A DNA stretch of 64,000 nt from Paramylibacter ulvae. Its GTDB lineage: Bacteria > Pseudomonadota > Alphaproteobacteria > Rhodobacterales > Rhodobacteraceae. The notes beneath the pieces were generated by a model. The model searched no databases. It was given only the letters and a program-made list of their open reading frames with translations, and was not told the origin of the DNA. This document shows positions 8,669 to 17,485 of this stretch, piece after piece; the stretch's first letter is position 1, and the number at the start of each line of letters is the position of its first letter. The stretch lies in contig NZ_BMZF01000006.1 of assembly GCF_014652655.1 (NCBI RefSeq), positions 90,478 to 154,477 of the forward strand, read 5' to 3'. The position numbers and the translations under genes are program-made.

Positions 8669-10369
8669 ATGGCGCTCAAAAAGACAATTCACGCAGGCTT
8701 ACTCGGTTGCTTTTTGGCATGCCCAACTCAGGTGTTTTCTGATGGGCTGGCGGGCGCCTATCTATCCGGAAATCTGGCCAATGCACAAAATGATTATGCG
8801 GCGGCGGCGCGATATTTTTCTCAAGCGTTGATTGATGATCCAGACAATGTTTACCTGATGCAAAGCGCGTTATTGGCGATGGTTGCCAAAGGTGACGTTG
8901 GCGATGCTGCTGTTCTGGCCGAAAAAATTGCCGAGCTTGGCGAAAATTCACACCTTTCTGATTTGGTGTTGTTGGCCGACAGTATCAAACGTTCTGATTT
9001 TAATGCGGCTGCGCGTTTGTTGTCGCGTGAAGATCACGATTTCACAGAATTATTGTCTGGTTTGATGTCAGGCTGGGTTGAACTTGGTCTTGGGAAAATG
9101 GCATCTGCGTCGGATGTTTTTGATGCACTTCAGGAACCAGAGGTCGTGCGATTATTTGGCCAATATCACAAGGCATTGGCGCTGGCCGTCGTCGGTGATT
9201 TTGGTGGTGCTGATAAGTTACTAGAAGGCGATGAACGCGGTAATTTGCGCCTTAATCGCGGTAGTTTGATCGCACATGCACAAATATTAAGCCAACTTGA
9301 TCGCAACCCAGAAGCGGTCGAAATGCTGAACGACAGTTTGAATGGGACAATTGATTTGCAACTGACGCAATTGCGCGACCAGCTCCAAAATAACGAACCT
9401 GTAGAATATAATTTCATTACGAGTGCCCAAGAAGGCGCTGCAGAGGTGTTCTTTACCCTTGCCAGCGCGTTGAATGATGATGACAATGAATATTCCAGCC
9501 TGCTTTACACACGCTTGGCTCAATATTTGCGCCCACAAAACACGGGCGCGATATTGCTTGCTGCGGAAATTTTGCGAGACCAAGGTCAGTTCGAGCTGGC
9601 GACAGAAATTTATTCCGAAGTGGAAGCCAGCGATCCGTTGTTTTTGGATGCGGAACTAGGGCGTGCGGATACGTTACTGGACGCGGACAAACCCGAAGCG
9701 GCGATCGAAGTTTTGCGAAACCTTAGCCGCAGCCACAGCGACATCCCGCGAGTTTTCATGTCGCTTGGTGATGCCCTGCGCAGCACGAGTGATTTTGCGC
9801 AATCGCGCAAAGCATATGAAAAAGCGCTCGCAATGATTCCGAACCCACAGCGCAACCACTGGTTTTTGCTCTATGCGATGGGAATTTGTTCGGAACAGTT
9901 GAAAGATTGGGATCGCGCGGAACGTGAATTTAGGCAGGCTCTTGAGCTTTCACCTGGGCAACCGTTGGTGCTCAATTATTTGGGTTATTCGTTGGTGGAA
10001 CAACGCATGAAGCTCGACGAAGCATTGGCGATGATCAAAGAAGCGGTCGCTGCACGACCAGATAGTGGTTTCATCACCGACAGTTTGGGATGGGTTTTGT
10101 ATCGTCTTGAAAAATATGAAGAAGCGGTTGAACCAATGGAACTCGCTATTGAACTTATTCCTGATGATCCAGTGATTAACGATCATTTGGGGGATGTTTA
10201 TTGGAAGGTAGATCGTAAACGCGAGGCCGAATTTCAATGGAAACGCGCACTGTCATTTGACCCCGAACCAGAAGACGCAACGCGTATTCGCCGCAAGCTC
10301 GAAGTTGGGCTAGATGTGGTATTAGAATCTGAAGATGCGCAAAAGGCGACTACTGGAAATGGAAATTAA
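8669..10369 (+). CDS. Exported tetratricopeptide-repeat protein
   Basis: A 566-residue protein with an N-terminal signal peptide (KKTIHAGLLGCFLACPTQVFSD, cleavage near residue 25) and multiple TPR units, for example NDYAAAARYFSQALIDDPDN, RKAYEKALAMIPNPQ, REFRQALELSPGQPLVLNYLGYSL and EEAVEPMELAIELIPDDP. TPR arrays are protein-protein scaffolds; a periplasmic or outer-membrane-associated role is likely, but the partner is unknown. The 3' end overlaps the ispE start by about 10 nt, suggesting coupling. Confidence 0.88.
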   Translation: MALKKTIHAGLLGCFLACPTQVFSDGLAGAYLSGNLANAQNDYAAAARYFSQALIDDPDNVYLMQSALLAMVAKGDVGDAAVLAEKIAELGENSHLSDLVLLADSIKRSDFNAAARLLSREDHDFTELLSGLMSGWVELGLGKMASASDVFDALQEPEVVRLFGQYHKALALAVVGDFGGADKLLEGDERGNLRLNRGSLIAHAQILSQLDRNPEAVEMLNDSLNGTIDLQLTQLRDQLQNNEPVEYNFITSAQEGAAEVFFTLASALNDDDNEYSSLLYTRLAQYLRPQNTGAILLAAEILRDQGQFELATEIYSEVEASDPLFLDAELGRADTLLDADKPEAAIEVLRNLSRSHSDIPRVFMSLGDALRSTSDFAQSRKAYEKALAMIPNPQRNHWFLLYAMGICSEQLKDWDRAEREFRQALELSPGQPLVLNYLGYSLVEQRMKLDEALAMIKEAVAARPDSGFITDSLGWVLYRLEKYEEAVEPMELAIELIPDDPVINDHLGDVYWKVDRKREAEFQWKRALSFDPEPEDATRIRRKLEVGLDVVLESEDAQKATTGNGN

Positions 10370-11177
10370 GGCCCGCGCAAAGGTAAATTTATGTTTGCAT
10401 GTGGTTGGTCAACGCGAAGACGGGTATCACCTGTTAGACAGCTTGGTGGTCTTTGCTGATATTGGCGATGATATCTCTGTGGAGCCAGACAATAAGTTTT
10501 TGCTGGAAATCGATGGGCCGTTCGCTGCGGGGCTTTCGAATGGTTCCGACAATTTGGTGCTACGTGCTGCCAAGATGTACGAAAACACATGTAACGGTGC
10601 TGCAATTCGTTTGACCAAGACCCTCCCGATTTCGTCGGGCATTGGCGGTGGATCTGCGGATGCGGCGGCGGTTTTACGCGCGATCAGTGACATGTCTGGC
10701 GCTCCAATTCCTGCAGATAACGGTTTGTCGCTGGGAGCAGATGTTCCCGTTTGCTTGATGGGCAGTGCCTGTCGTATGCGTGGGATTGGGGGTGAATTAA
10801 CGCCGTTACATAATATCCCAACGCTTAATGCGGTTTTGGTGAACCCAAATGTTTCGGTATCAACGCCCGAAATTTTTCGCGCATTGGATTGCAAAACAAA
10901 CCCAAATATCGGTGACTTTGACGGTACAAATTTTTTGGAAGAACTCAAAAATACACGCAACGATTTGCAAAAAACTGCAATTCAAATTGAACCTATTATC
11001 GCGGATTGTTTGGCCAGCCTTATGCAGTCTGATGCAAATTTTGTGCGGATGTCGGGATCTGGGGCCACATGCTTTGGTCTGTTCGATTCGGCATCAAACG
11101 CAAGCCATGCCGCCAAAATTATCAAAAAAGACCATCCCGAATGGTGGGTCGCACCCTGTGTTTTAAACGGCGCGTGA
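10359..11177 (+). CDS. ispE: 4-diphosphocytidyl-2-C-methyl-D-erythritol kinase
   Basis: A 272-residue GHMP kinase that phosphorylates CDP-ME in the MEP isoprenoid pathway. The start MEIKARAKVNLCLHVVGQREDGYH fits the family; an upstream in-frame ATG at 10335 would only add Arg-rich residues. The ATP-binding loop LPISSGIGGGSADAAAVLR and the C-terminal RMSGSGATCFGLF are typical. The convergent polyprenyl synthase overlaps its 3' end by 15 bp. Confidence 0.95.
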   Translation: MEIKARAKVNLCLHVVGQREDGYHLLDSLVVFADIGDDISVEPDNKFLLEIDGPFAAGLSNGSDNLVLRAAKMYENTCNGAAIRLTKTLPISSGIGGGSADAAAVLRAISDMSGAPIPADNGLSLGADVPVCLMGSACRMRGIGGELTPLHNIPTLNAVLVNPNVSVSTPEIFRALDCKTNPNIGDFDGTNFLEELKNTRNDLQKTAIQIEPIIADCLASLMQSDANFVRMSGSGATCFGLFDSASNASHAAKIIKKDHPEWWVAPCVLNGA

Positions 11178-12146
11178 CACGACAAAATCTGCCAAATCAA
11201 GCAAGATTTCTTTTAATTCACTGTCGGGAATTTCTGATAATGCAGATTTTGCCTGGTTGGCATATGCGATTGCTTGATCTTTGGTGTCATCTAAACAATT
11301 GTATTTGTCGAGCAACGTAAGTGCAGTTTCCAAGTCACCTTCGTCTTGCTTGCCTTTTTCGATCACACGTTCCCAGTATTGTTTTTCATCGGGCGTCGCG
11401 TTTGCCACGGCTTTGATCACAGGCAATGTAAGTTTGCGTTCGCGAAAGTCATCGCCGATGTTTTTACCCAAACTAGCCGCAACACCGCTGTAATCCAAAA
11501 GATCATCAACAATTTGAAAGCTGATGCCCAAAGCGTCGCCGTAATTATAGAGCGCGGCGATATGACTTTCAGGTGCCGATGCGATCACACCGCCGACCTG
11601 TGTAGCCGCGGAAAACAATGCCGCGGTTTTACCACGGATCACTTTGAAATATGTGTCTTCGTTGGTTTTTAGGTTCTGTGCAGCTGTAAGTTGCAAAACT
11701 TCACCCTCTGCGATGGTTGCAGACGCGTTTGCCAGAATATCCAACACACGCAAGTTTCCAGTTTCAACCATCAATTGGAATGAGCGTGAAAACAGATAGT
11801 CGCCCACCAATACGGATGATTGATTGTCCCACAACAAATTAGCGGTCGGGCGGCCACGACGTTGGGCACTTTCATCAACGACATCATCATGGAGCAAAGT
11901 CGCAGTGTGAATGAATTCAACCGTTGCCGCCAGATGGATGTGATATGGGCCGTCATATCCACAGAGTTTCGCCGCCGCCAATGTTAACAACGGGCGCAAA
12001 CGTTTTCCGCCAGCTTCGACCAAATGCTTTGTTACCTCTGGGATACGCGGCGCATTTTTTGACGCCATTCGCGCTGTAATCAATTGATTAACAGCATTCA
12101 TTTCATCGTTTAGCAATGACATTAAGCGATCTTGAGGTTTGCTCAC
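11163..12146 (-). CDS. ispB: Polyprenyl diphosphate synthase (octaprenyl/decaprenyl type)
   Basis: A 327-residue trans-prenyltransferase. Both aspartate-rich motifs are present: LLHDDVVDES and QIVDDLLDYSG, with EGEVLQL between them. It makes the long isoprenoid tail of ubiquinone by adding isopentenyl units to an allylic primer. The chain length cannot be read from sequence by eye; ubiquinone-10 is usual for Rhodobacterales. GTG 12146 is chosen because AGGAA lies 9 nt upstream; ATG 12122 is an alternative. Confidence 0.92.
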   Translation of the reverse strand: MSKPQDRLMSLLNDEMNAVNQLITARMASKNAPRIPEVTKHLVEAGGKRLRPLLTLAAAKLCGYDGPYHIHLAATVEFIHTATLLHDDVVDESAQRRGRPTANLLWDNQSSVLVGDYLFSRSFQLMVETGNLRVLDILANASATIAEGEVLQLTAAQNLKTNEDTYFKVIRGKTAALFSAATQVGGVIASAPESHIAALYNYGDALGISFQIVDDLLDYSGVAASLGKNIGDDFRERKLTLPVIKAVANATPDEKQYWERVIEKGKQDEGDLETALTLLDKYNCLDDTKDQAIAYANQAKSALSEIPDSELKEILLDLADFVVSRAV

Positions 12147-12216
12147 GGCGGTAATTCCTAGGCTAATTGTAATTCGGATCTCGACATTGCATCGAAACAC
12201 CCGTTAAGCCAAGGAT

Positions 12217-12435
12217 ATGAAAGAATTGCTTCGTACAACAGACCCAACGTTGGTTCCCTTTGTCACAGCCTTGCTTATGGCAGAGGATATAGAGTGCTTT
12301 GATCTGGACGTCCATATGAGCATTCTGGAAGGGTCGATTGGCGTGATGCCGCGACGCATCATGGTGGCCGATCGTCATTTGTTTCGTGCGCGCGCCATTT
12401 TACGTGACAACGATGTTGAATATTCGCAAAGTTGA
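12217..12435 (+). CDS. DUF2007 domain protein
   Basis: A 72-residue protein starting MKELLRTTDPTLVPFVTALLMAEDIECFDLD. The pattern of an early strand-helix followed by IMVADRHLFRARAILRDND matches DUF2007, a small PII-like fold of unknown role. It is coupled to the downstream methyltransferase by a TTGA overlap and diverges from the polyprenyl synthase. Confidence 0.85.
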   Translation: MKELLRTTDPTLVPFVTALLMAEDIECFDLDVHMSILEGSIGVMPRRIMVADRHLFRARAILRDNDVEYSQS

Positions 12436-13175
12436 GCGAAATGAAAACCACAACTGACAAATTTTTAGATGGCCGTATTGCCGCCAAACAGCCGATCAAT
12501 GGGTATCGCGCGGCAACTGATCCAGTATTGTTGGCAGCAAGTGTTGATATTTCGCTGGGACGTCGTGTGTTGGATGTTGGCTGTGGTGTTGGGGTCGCGA
12601 GCCTGTGTTTGGCGGCGCGATTGCCCGATGTGGAAATATCTGGACTAGAGATTCAGGATCTATACGCAAGGTTGGCGTCACAAAATGCCAGCGCAAACAA
12701 TGTGAATTTGGCTGTGCATCACGGTGATCTAAACGCGCTACCAATCGCGTTGAAAGATCAGGTGTTTGACCAAGTCATAACCAACCCACCGTTTCACCGA
12801 AATAAATCAGTGTCACAGAATGCTGGCAAAGCCTTGGCCGATCACGAAACGCTGGGTTTGTCAAAATGGATCGCGTTATCGCTACGCCGCGTTCGTCCAC
12901 ATGGGTATTTTACGATTATCCATATGGCAGAGGTTTTGCCCGATATTTTACAAGCGTTGGATAACTGTGGTGATATCCGCATCCTACCTTTTGCACCGCG
13001 GCGCGGGCAAATGGCGAACCGCGTTTTGGTTCGTGCGCGAAAATTGAGTAAAACTCCCGCACGATTATTGCCACCATTCATTATGCATCGGGGTAAAGCA
13101 CATGACGTGGACGGCGACAGTTATACCAAACAAGCCAAAAAAATCTTGCGCGACGCCGCGCCGCTTCAAATTTAA
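12432..13175 (+). CDS. tRNA1(Val) N6-adenine methyltransferase-like protein
   Basis: A 247-residue class I SAM-dependent methyltransferase. Motif I is VLDVGCGVGVASLCLAARL and the catalytic adenine-N6 motif is NPPFHRN, as in the TrmN6 (YfiC) group that methylates A37 of tRNA1(Val). The N-terminal DGRIAAKQPINGYRAATDPVLLAA also fits that group. The start may be TTG 12432, overlapping the DUF2007 stop, or ATG 12441. Confidence 0.87.
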   Translation: MSEMKTTTDKFLDGRIAAKQPINGYRAATDPVLLAASVDISLGRRVLDVGCGVGVASLCLAARLPDVEISGLEIQDLYARLASQNASANNVNLAVHHGDLNALPIALKDQVFDQVITNPPFHRNKSVSQNAGKALADHETLGLSKWIALSLRRVRPHGYFTIIHMAEVLPDILQALDNCGDIRILPFAPRRGQMANRVLVRARKLSKTPARLLPPFIMHRGKAHDVDGDSYTKQAKKILRDAAPLQI

Positions 13176-13186
13176 CATTTTGTTTA

Positions 13187-13220
13187 GGCCTGCATGTGCA
13201 AAATCATGCGCATGCAGGCC
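13187..13220. terminator. Hairpin after the methyltransferase gene
   Basis: A perfect 10-bp stem (GGCCTGCATG at 13187-13196 with CATGCAGGCC at 13211-13220) around a 14-nt loop lies 11 bp after the methyltransferase stop. There is no T run directly after it, so classification as a terminator is tentative. Confidence 0.45.
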
Positions 13221-13310
13221 AATTCACGAAGCTTAAAATTTGTTTTACGTGACAGGAATCGATTTCTGTGGTGAACTTGGGTTGTGACAATTCAAAAAAT
13301 GGAGGTGCCT

Positions 13311-13475
13311 ATGACTATGAGTTCACACATTTCAGAGCTCAAAAAGAAGCATGAAAAGCTTTCTCAGAAAATCGAACTTATCCAACAAAAGCCGAGTACG
13401 GATGTGTTGGAGGTAAGTAGCCTCAAAAAACAAAAACTTCAGCTAAAAGAAGAAATCGAGCGTTTGTCAGCTTAG
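13311..13475 (+). CDS. YdcH/DUF465 family small coiled-coil protein
   Basis: A 54-residue, charged, all-helical protein (HISELKKKHEKLSQKIELIQ ... LKKQKLQLKEEIERL), matching DUF465/YdcH. The start is fixed by GGAGG 5 nt before ATG 13311. The gene stands alone between a hairpin and a rho-independent terminator, so it is probably a monocistronic unit. Function unknown. Confidence 0.85.
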   Translation: MTMSSHISELKKKHEKLSQKIELIQQKPSTDVLEVSSLKKQKLQLKEEIERLSA

Positions 13476-13484
13476 ATTTCAATA

Positions 13485-13509
13485 GGGCGTTCAAATTAAC
13501 TGAACGCCC
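13485..13509 (+). terminator. Rho-independent terminator after the YdcH-like gene
   Basis: Stem GGGCGTTCA (13485-13493) pairs with TGAACGCCC (13501-13509) around a 7-nt loop, 9 bp after the stop and followed by a T-rich stretch. Confidence 0.75.
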
Positions 13510-13541
13510 GATATTTCGATATATTTTGATGCTGGCCGAAA

Positions 13542-14411
13542 CTATCCAGCCGCCGAATACATTGACGAAGTCCATTCAGGAACAATTTGCGGTTTGCCAA
13601 GGTGAAAACCTTGCAGACAATCAATGCCGACCTTTTGCAAAAAGGCCATTTCTTCTGCAGTTTCTACATGTTCCGCCACGGTGAACATATCAAATTGTTG
13701 CGCAATTGCGATCAGGGCGGTCGTTAATACTTGGTTATCGGCATCTTGGTGAATATTTTTAATAAACTGGCCGTCAATTTTCACGATATCAAATTGAAAC
13801 TCCTTAAAAAAACGAAATGCGGTATAGCCCGCACCAAAATCATCCAGTGCAAAGGAGACGCCACGTTTATGCAAATCGGCCATAAACACGCAGACAATAT
13901 CTGGCATAAGCATTGCAGAGGATTCGGTGATTTCCAAAATCAACCGCTCTGCGATTGTGGGGTCTTGTGCGAACCCTTGGTTGATAATTTCGTTCCAGCG
14001 TGGATAACCAATACTGCGCGCGGACATATTAATGGCGAGTCGCAGGCTTGGTTCTGATGCAAGCGCGGCCAAGCCAAGTTCCAGTGCTTGGCAATCCAAT
14101 ATCCGGCCGAGTTCCGAGGTTTCGACCGCAGGCATGAAATCCTTGGCTGGGATAACTTCTTGGGTTTCATCGATCACTCGAATTAGCCCTTCGTAATAAG
14201 CTGCCTTTTCAGGGTGCTTTGCGTGTAAAATCGGCTGATAGGCGAGCAAAACATTTTTATTTTGAAACGCGCGACGTACGGTTTCAACAACCGGTTCTTC
14301 GCGTTTATTAACCACATATTCAAATGGGTTTTCGGGACGTTTTGGTATTTTATAAGTTTGCGAAACCATTACCCCAACCTTTCTGACAGAATTGATGCTA
14401 ACATTCGCCAT
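13542..14411 (-). CDS. EAL-domain protein (probable c-di-GMP phosphodiesterase)
   Basis: A 289-residue stand-alone EAL protein with no sensor, GGDEF or TM domain. Motifs in order: AYQPIL, YEGLIR (EGL in place of EAL), INMSARS, LILEITES, FALDDFGAGYTAF, VKIDGQFI, VAEHVET and LQGFHLGKP. The metal- and base-handling acidic residues look intact, so hydrolysis of c-di-GMP is plausible. The start is ATG 14411; an internal ATG near 14369 is an alternative. It diverges from the broken tag gene. Confidence 0.88.
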   Translation of the reverse strand: MANVSINSVRKVGVMVSQTYKIPKRPENPFEYVVNKREEPVVETVRRAFQNKNVLLAYQPILHAKHPEKAAYYEGLIRVIDETQEVIPAKDFMPAVETSELGRILDCQALELGLAALASEPSLRLAINMSARSIGYPRWNEIINQGFAQDPTIAERLILEITESSAMLMPDIVCVFMADLHKRGVSFALDDFGAGYTAFRFFKEFQFDIVKIDGQFIKNIHQDADNQVLTTALIAIAQQFDMFTVAEHVETAEEMAFLQKVGIDCLQGFHLGKPQIVPEWTSSMYSAAG

Positions 14412-14505
14412 AATCACTAATTGAAAGTTAATTGTTCACATTTTGTTCTAATTTGATTAAACTTGGAACAATACGCCTAAGCCATTTAACTGTAAGGGAA
14501 AAACC

Positions 14506-15078
14506 ATGAATGATCGCTGTGAATGGTGCGGAACAGATCCAATTTATATTAAATACCACGATGAAGAATGGGGCGTTCCCGAATATGATGGCCGTGCCTT
14601 GTGGGAAAAATTGGTTCTGGACGGGTTTCAGGCGGGATTAAGTTGGATAACGATTCTTAAAAAGCGCGATGCATTTCGCGATGCGTTTCATGGATTTGAC
14701 CCACACAAAGTTGCCGAATTTAACGAAGATAACATTCAGCATTTGTTGTGAAATGCTGGTATCATTCGCCATCGCGGCAAGATAGAAGCGGCGATCAAGG
14801 GTGCGCGTGCTTGGCAAACCATTGAGGCCGATATCGGGTTTAGCGACTATTTATGGGGTTTTGTCGATGGCGCACCGATTCAAAATCAATTCGATTTACG
14901 CGAACAGGTTCCAACACAATCCCCGCTGTCGGTGACCATTTCAAAAGATCTTAAAAAAAGAGGCTTCAATTTTTGCGGCCCGACAATTGTTTATGCGTTT
15001 ATGGAGGCATGTGGATTGGTGAACGATCATCAAACAACTTGCCCGCGCCACACAGACGTGCAGAAATTGATGCGATAA
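14506..15078 (+). pseudogene. tag: DNA-3-methyladenine glycosylase I interrupted by an in-frame TGA
   Basis: The frame from ATG 14506 to TAA 15078 spans 190 sense or nonsense codons, the length of E. coli Tag (187 residues), but codon 82 (14749-14751) is TGA. Before it lies MNDRCEWCGTDPIYIKYHDEEWGV through SWITILKKRDAFRDAF; after it NAGIIRHRGKIEAAIKGARAW through CGLVNDHQTTCPRH. Residues equivalent to the four E. coli zinc ligands (C5, H18, and the C-terminal H and C) all remain. The family removes 3-methyladenine from alkylated DNA. Neighbouring genes use TGA as a normal stop, so this looks like a recent nonsense mutation or a base error. Confidence 0.9.
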
Positions 15079-15097
15079 CGACCAACAAGGAAAAGCA

Positions 15098-15673
15098 ATG
15101 TCCCAAAAATCGATTAGCAGATTTCCAGTGCCAGAAATCAAAGACATGCCAGATGACATCAAACAACGTGTTCTGGCGGTGCAAGAAAAGGCGGGATTTG
15201 TTCCCAATGTATTTTTGGCACTTGCGCATCGCCCCGATGAATTCCGCGCCTTTTTTGCGTATCACGATGCCTTAATGGAAAAAGACAGCGGTCTGTCACA
15301 GGCAGAACGGGAAATGATTATTGTGGCCACATCAAACGTAAACGGTTGTTTATATTGCGTGGTCGCACATGGTGCAGTTTTGCGTATCCGTGCGAAAAAC
15401 GCTTTGATTGCGGATCAGGTCGCCGTGAATTATCGCAAAGCGGATATTTCGCCGCGCGAACATGCGATGCTGGATTTCGCGATGAAAGTTTGCAACAATA
15501 GCGCAGAAGTGAGCGATAAGGACTATAAGACGTTAGGCGAACACGGGTTTAGCAAAGAAGACGTTTGGGACATCGCCGCCATCACCGCATTTTTTGGACT
15601 GTCTAATCGAATGGTAAACACCATCGCGATGCGTCCGAATGATGAATTTTTTGGAATGGCACGCGAATTCTAA
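15098..15673 (+). CDS. Peroxidase-related protein, AhpD/CMD fold
   Basis: A 191-residue protein of the carboxymuconolactone decarboxylase/AhpD superfamily, close to the peroxidase-related subgroup. The redox motif is C84-x-x-C87 with H91 (NGCLYCVVAHG), preceded by LSQAEREMIIVATSNV. Such proteins reduce peroxides or act as thiol peroxidase partners; the physiological substrate is not known. It lies 19 bp after the tag remnant and may share its transcript. A possible AAGGAAAAGC ribosome site precedes the ATG. Confidence 0.88.
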   Translation: MSQKSISRFPVPEIKDMPDDIKQRVLAVQEKAGFVPNVFLALAHRPDEFRAFFAYHDALMEKDSGLSQAEREMIIVATSNVNGCLYCVVAHGAVLRIRAKNALIADQVAVNYRKADISPREHAMLDFAMKVCNNSAEVSDKDYKTLGEHGFSKEDVWDIAAITAFFGLSNRMVNTIAMRPNDEFFGMAREF

Positions 15674-15692
15674 TCAAATAGCGGAGGAAGTG

Positions 15693-16082
15693 ATGACGGA
15701 TCAAAGCGGTTTAATCTGGTGGACAGAACTTAACACTTGGGACGCGGATAAGGCGTTGGATTATTATGGTTCTGTGATGGGCTGGACGTTCGAGAAAACG
15801 CAAAATGCAGGTGGCGAAGATGCGCGCCCATATTATATCGCAAAACGAGGCGACCAACCTGTTGCGGGGATATTTACACTGGTCAGCCCAGATTTTGACG
15901 GCGTTCCAGATCATTGGTTCACCTATCTGTCGGTCGCAGATATTGATGCAACATTGGTCAATGCGGTGGATCGGGGCGGTAAAATATACAGGCCAGCGTT
16001 TGAAATACCTGGTTTTGGACGTATGGCGGTTGTAGCCGATGTGAATGGCGCTGTTGCGGGTTATATTCAACCTGCGACTTGA
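15693..16082 (+). CDS. VOC (glyoxalase/bleomycin-resistance fold) family protein
   Basis: A 129-residue VOC protein with two beta-alpha-beta-beta-beta halves (IWWTELNTWDADKALDYYGSVMGWTFEK ... HWFTYLSVADIDATLVNAVDRGG ... GFGRMAVVADVNGAVAGYIQP). GGAGG at 15683-15687 fixes the start. It probably binds a metal or small ligand; no specific substrate is supported. It follows the AhpD-like gene by 19 bp, apparently in the same operon. Confidence 0.86.
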   Translation: MTDQSGLIWWTELNTWDADKALDYYGSVMGWTFEKTQNAGGEDARPYYIAKRGDQPVAGIFTLVSPDFDGVPDHWFTYLSVADIDATLVNAVDRGGKIYRPAFEIPGFGRMAVVADVNGAVAGYIQPAT

Positions 16083-16088
16083 CGGTTT

Positions 16089-17006
16089 TTACAGGCCTGG
16101 TTTCCCTTTTGCTTCTGGATTGCGTTCAACATATTTGCGTTTGATGATACGTGATGTATCGCGCGATCCGTCATGGCTCCAACCAGGTGGGGCGAATGCA
16201 TATCGAAAACGATCAGACATGGAAATGTTGGGTTGGGTGATATCTTTGAATATACCAATCCATTCGTGAAATGCGGCGCGAATGGGGTTGAATGTGCCAA
16301 GGTTTACAACCAGCCCGTAGTCAACCTTTTCACCCTCGGGGACAAATGTGCCAAACATTTTATCCCAAATAATTAACACCCCTGCGTAGTTCGCATCCAA
16401 ATACTGTGCATTGCGCCCGTGGTGTACGCGGTGATGCGACGGGGTGTTCATTACCGCCTCAAACCAGCGGGGCATTTTTGTGATGGCTTCTGTGTGGATC
16501 CAAAATTGATAAATCAAGTTAATGCCGCCGACAAACAGAACCATCGCAGGGTGAAAGCCGAGCAATAACAATGGCACGGAAACAATCATCAACCCCGTAA
16601 ATTCACCTGTCCACGTTTGACGCAGAGCTGTGGTTAAATTGTAATGTTGTGACGAATGATGCACCACATGGCTCGCCCATGCCCAACGGATTGTATGACC
16701 AAACCGATGCACCCAATAGTAACGAAGATCATCGAGCAAAAAGCAGATAAAAATAATCGGTATTGATGTGCCAAGATCGAAAAAACGGAATTGCCAAACC
16801 CAGTTGTAAAATCCCCATGCAACAAACCCAAGTAAGATACCAGTGACCACATTGCCCGCACCCAATAAAACGGATGTCATGGCATCGCGTGTTTCATATC
16901 GGCCGCCACGACGTTTGATCGTGATCCATGTCAATTCCAGCACGATCGCGAGAATGAAAAATGGTACGGCCAATTGCACGGTGTCTGGGAATGTTAGGTT
17001 GTCCAT
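16089..17006 (-). CDS. Sterol desaturase / fatty acid hydroxylase family protein
   Basis: A 305-residue membrane di-iron enzyme. The histidine boxes are HRFGH, HVVHHSSQHYN and HHRVHHGRN, between four or so hydrophobic segments, as in the fatty acid hydroxylase superfamily. It should hydroxylate or desaturate a lipid in the inner membrane; the substrate cannot be told from sequence. Its start overlaps the 3' end of the preceding minus-strand gene by 13 bp, so the two are probably coupled. Confidence 0.9.
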   Translation of the reverse strand: MDNLTFPDTVQLAVPFFILAIVLELTWITIKRRGGRYETRDAMTSVLLGAGNVVTGILLGFVAWGFYNWVWQFRFFDLGTSIPIIFICFLLDDLRYYWVHRFGHTIRWAWASHVVHHSSQHYNLTTALRQTWTGEFTGLMIVSVPLLLLGFHPAMVLFVGGINLIYQFWIHTEAITKMPRWFEAVMNTPSHHRVHHGRNAQYLDANYAGVLIIWDKMFGTFVPEGEKVDYGLVVNLGTFNPIRAAFHEWIGIFKDITQPNISMSDRFRYAFAPPGWSHDGSRDTSRIIKRKYVERNPEAKGKPGL

Positions 17007-17407
17007 GATGGCTCCTTCGCTGCGAGGATCGCGATCCAGTGTGACTGATTTTGTTCGGTATTCAAATCGACTTTGATGCGCGGGGCGGTGAAATCATTGA
17101 GCTTGATTGAAATGCCAGATTGGCGATTTTTTGTTTCAATTGGCAGCGCAATTATTCGGCTGGCAGTGTCAAAGCCCATGACCCAAATCAGACCGATTCC
17201 TGCATCAGTTTTTACCAGTGCCTGATGTCCGCTGTCCGAAATTTCTACACGTTCCACTGATGTTTCGGGATGCTCGCGGTGCCAGCGATCAATCACTTGA
17301 TCGGCATTGGTAAAAACCATGCGCTTACTGTTGCCCAAAAGGTGCAGCAAAATACCGATGCTGATAATGCCGATCAAAACCATCGGCCCCAAGATATGAA
17401 GTGGCAC
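16994..17407 (-). CDS. Hypothetical protein with one N-terminal membrane anchor
   Basis: A 137-residue protein starting at GTG 17407, chosen because GGAGG lies 5 nt upstream. One hydrophobic helix (about residues 5-23, ILGPMVLIGIISIGILLHLLG) is followed by a compact, probably beta-rich domain (VERVEISDSGHQALVKTDAG, GLIWVMGFDTASRIIALP). I do not recognise the family. It overlaps the desaturase-type gene downstream and is likely co-transcribed with it. Confidence 0.75.
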   Translation of the reverse strand: MPLHILGPMVLIGIISIGILLHLLGNSKRMVFTNADQVIDRWHREHPETSVERVEISDSGHQALVKTDAGIGLIWVMGFDTASRIIALPIETKNRQSGISIKLNDFTAPRIKVDLNTEQNQSHWIAILAAKEPSWTT

Positions 17408-17485
17408 GCGTTCCTCCCTAGCAGCCACAATTAAGATGGCGCAGGTTGGGTGGCGCTGTCAATTCGGCGCGCCTATGCCGTGGCG

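Noticed and set aside
13187..13220. Hairpin as a mobile-element end or attachment site
   Set aside because: No matching copy, direct repeat or integrase was seen nearby; a terminator-like role is simpler.
14749..14751. TGA in tag as selenocysteine or Trp recoding
   Set aside because: TGA is used as an ordinary stop by many genes here, E. coli Tag has Gln at this position rather than Cys or Trp, and I recognised no SECIS-like element.
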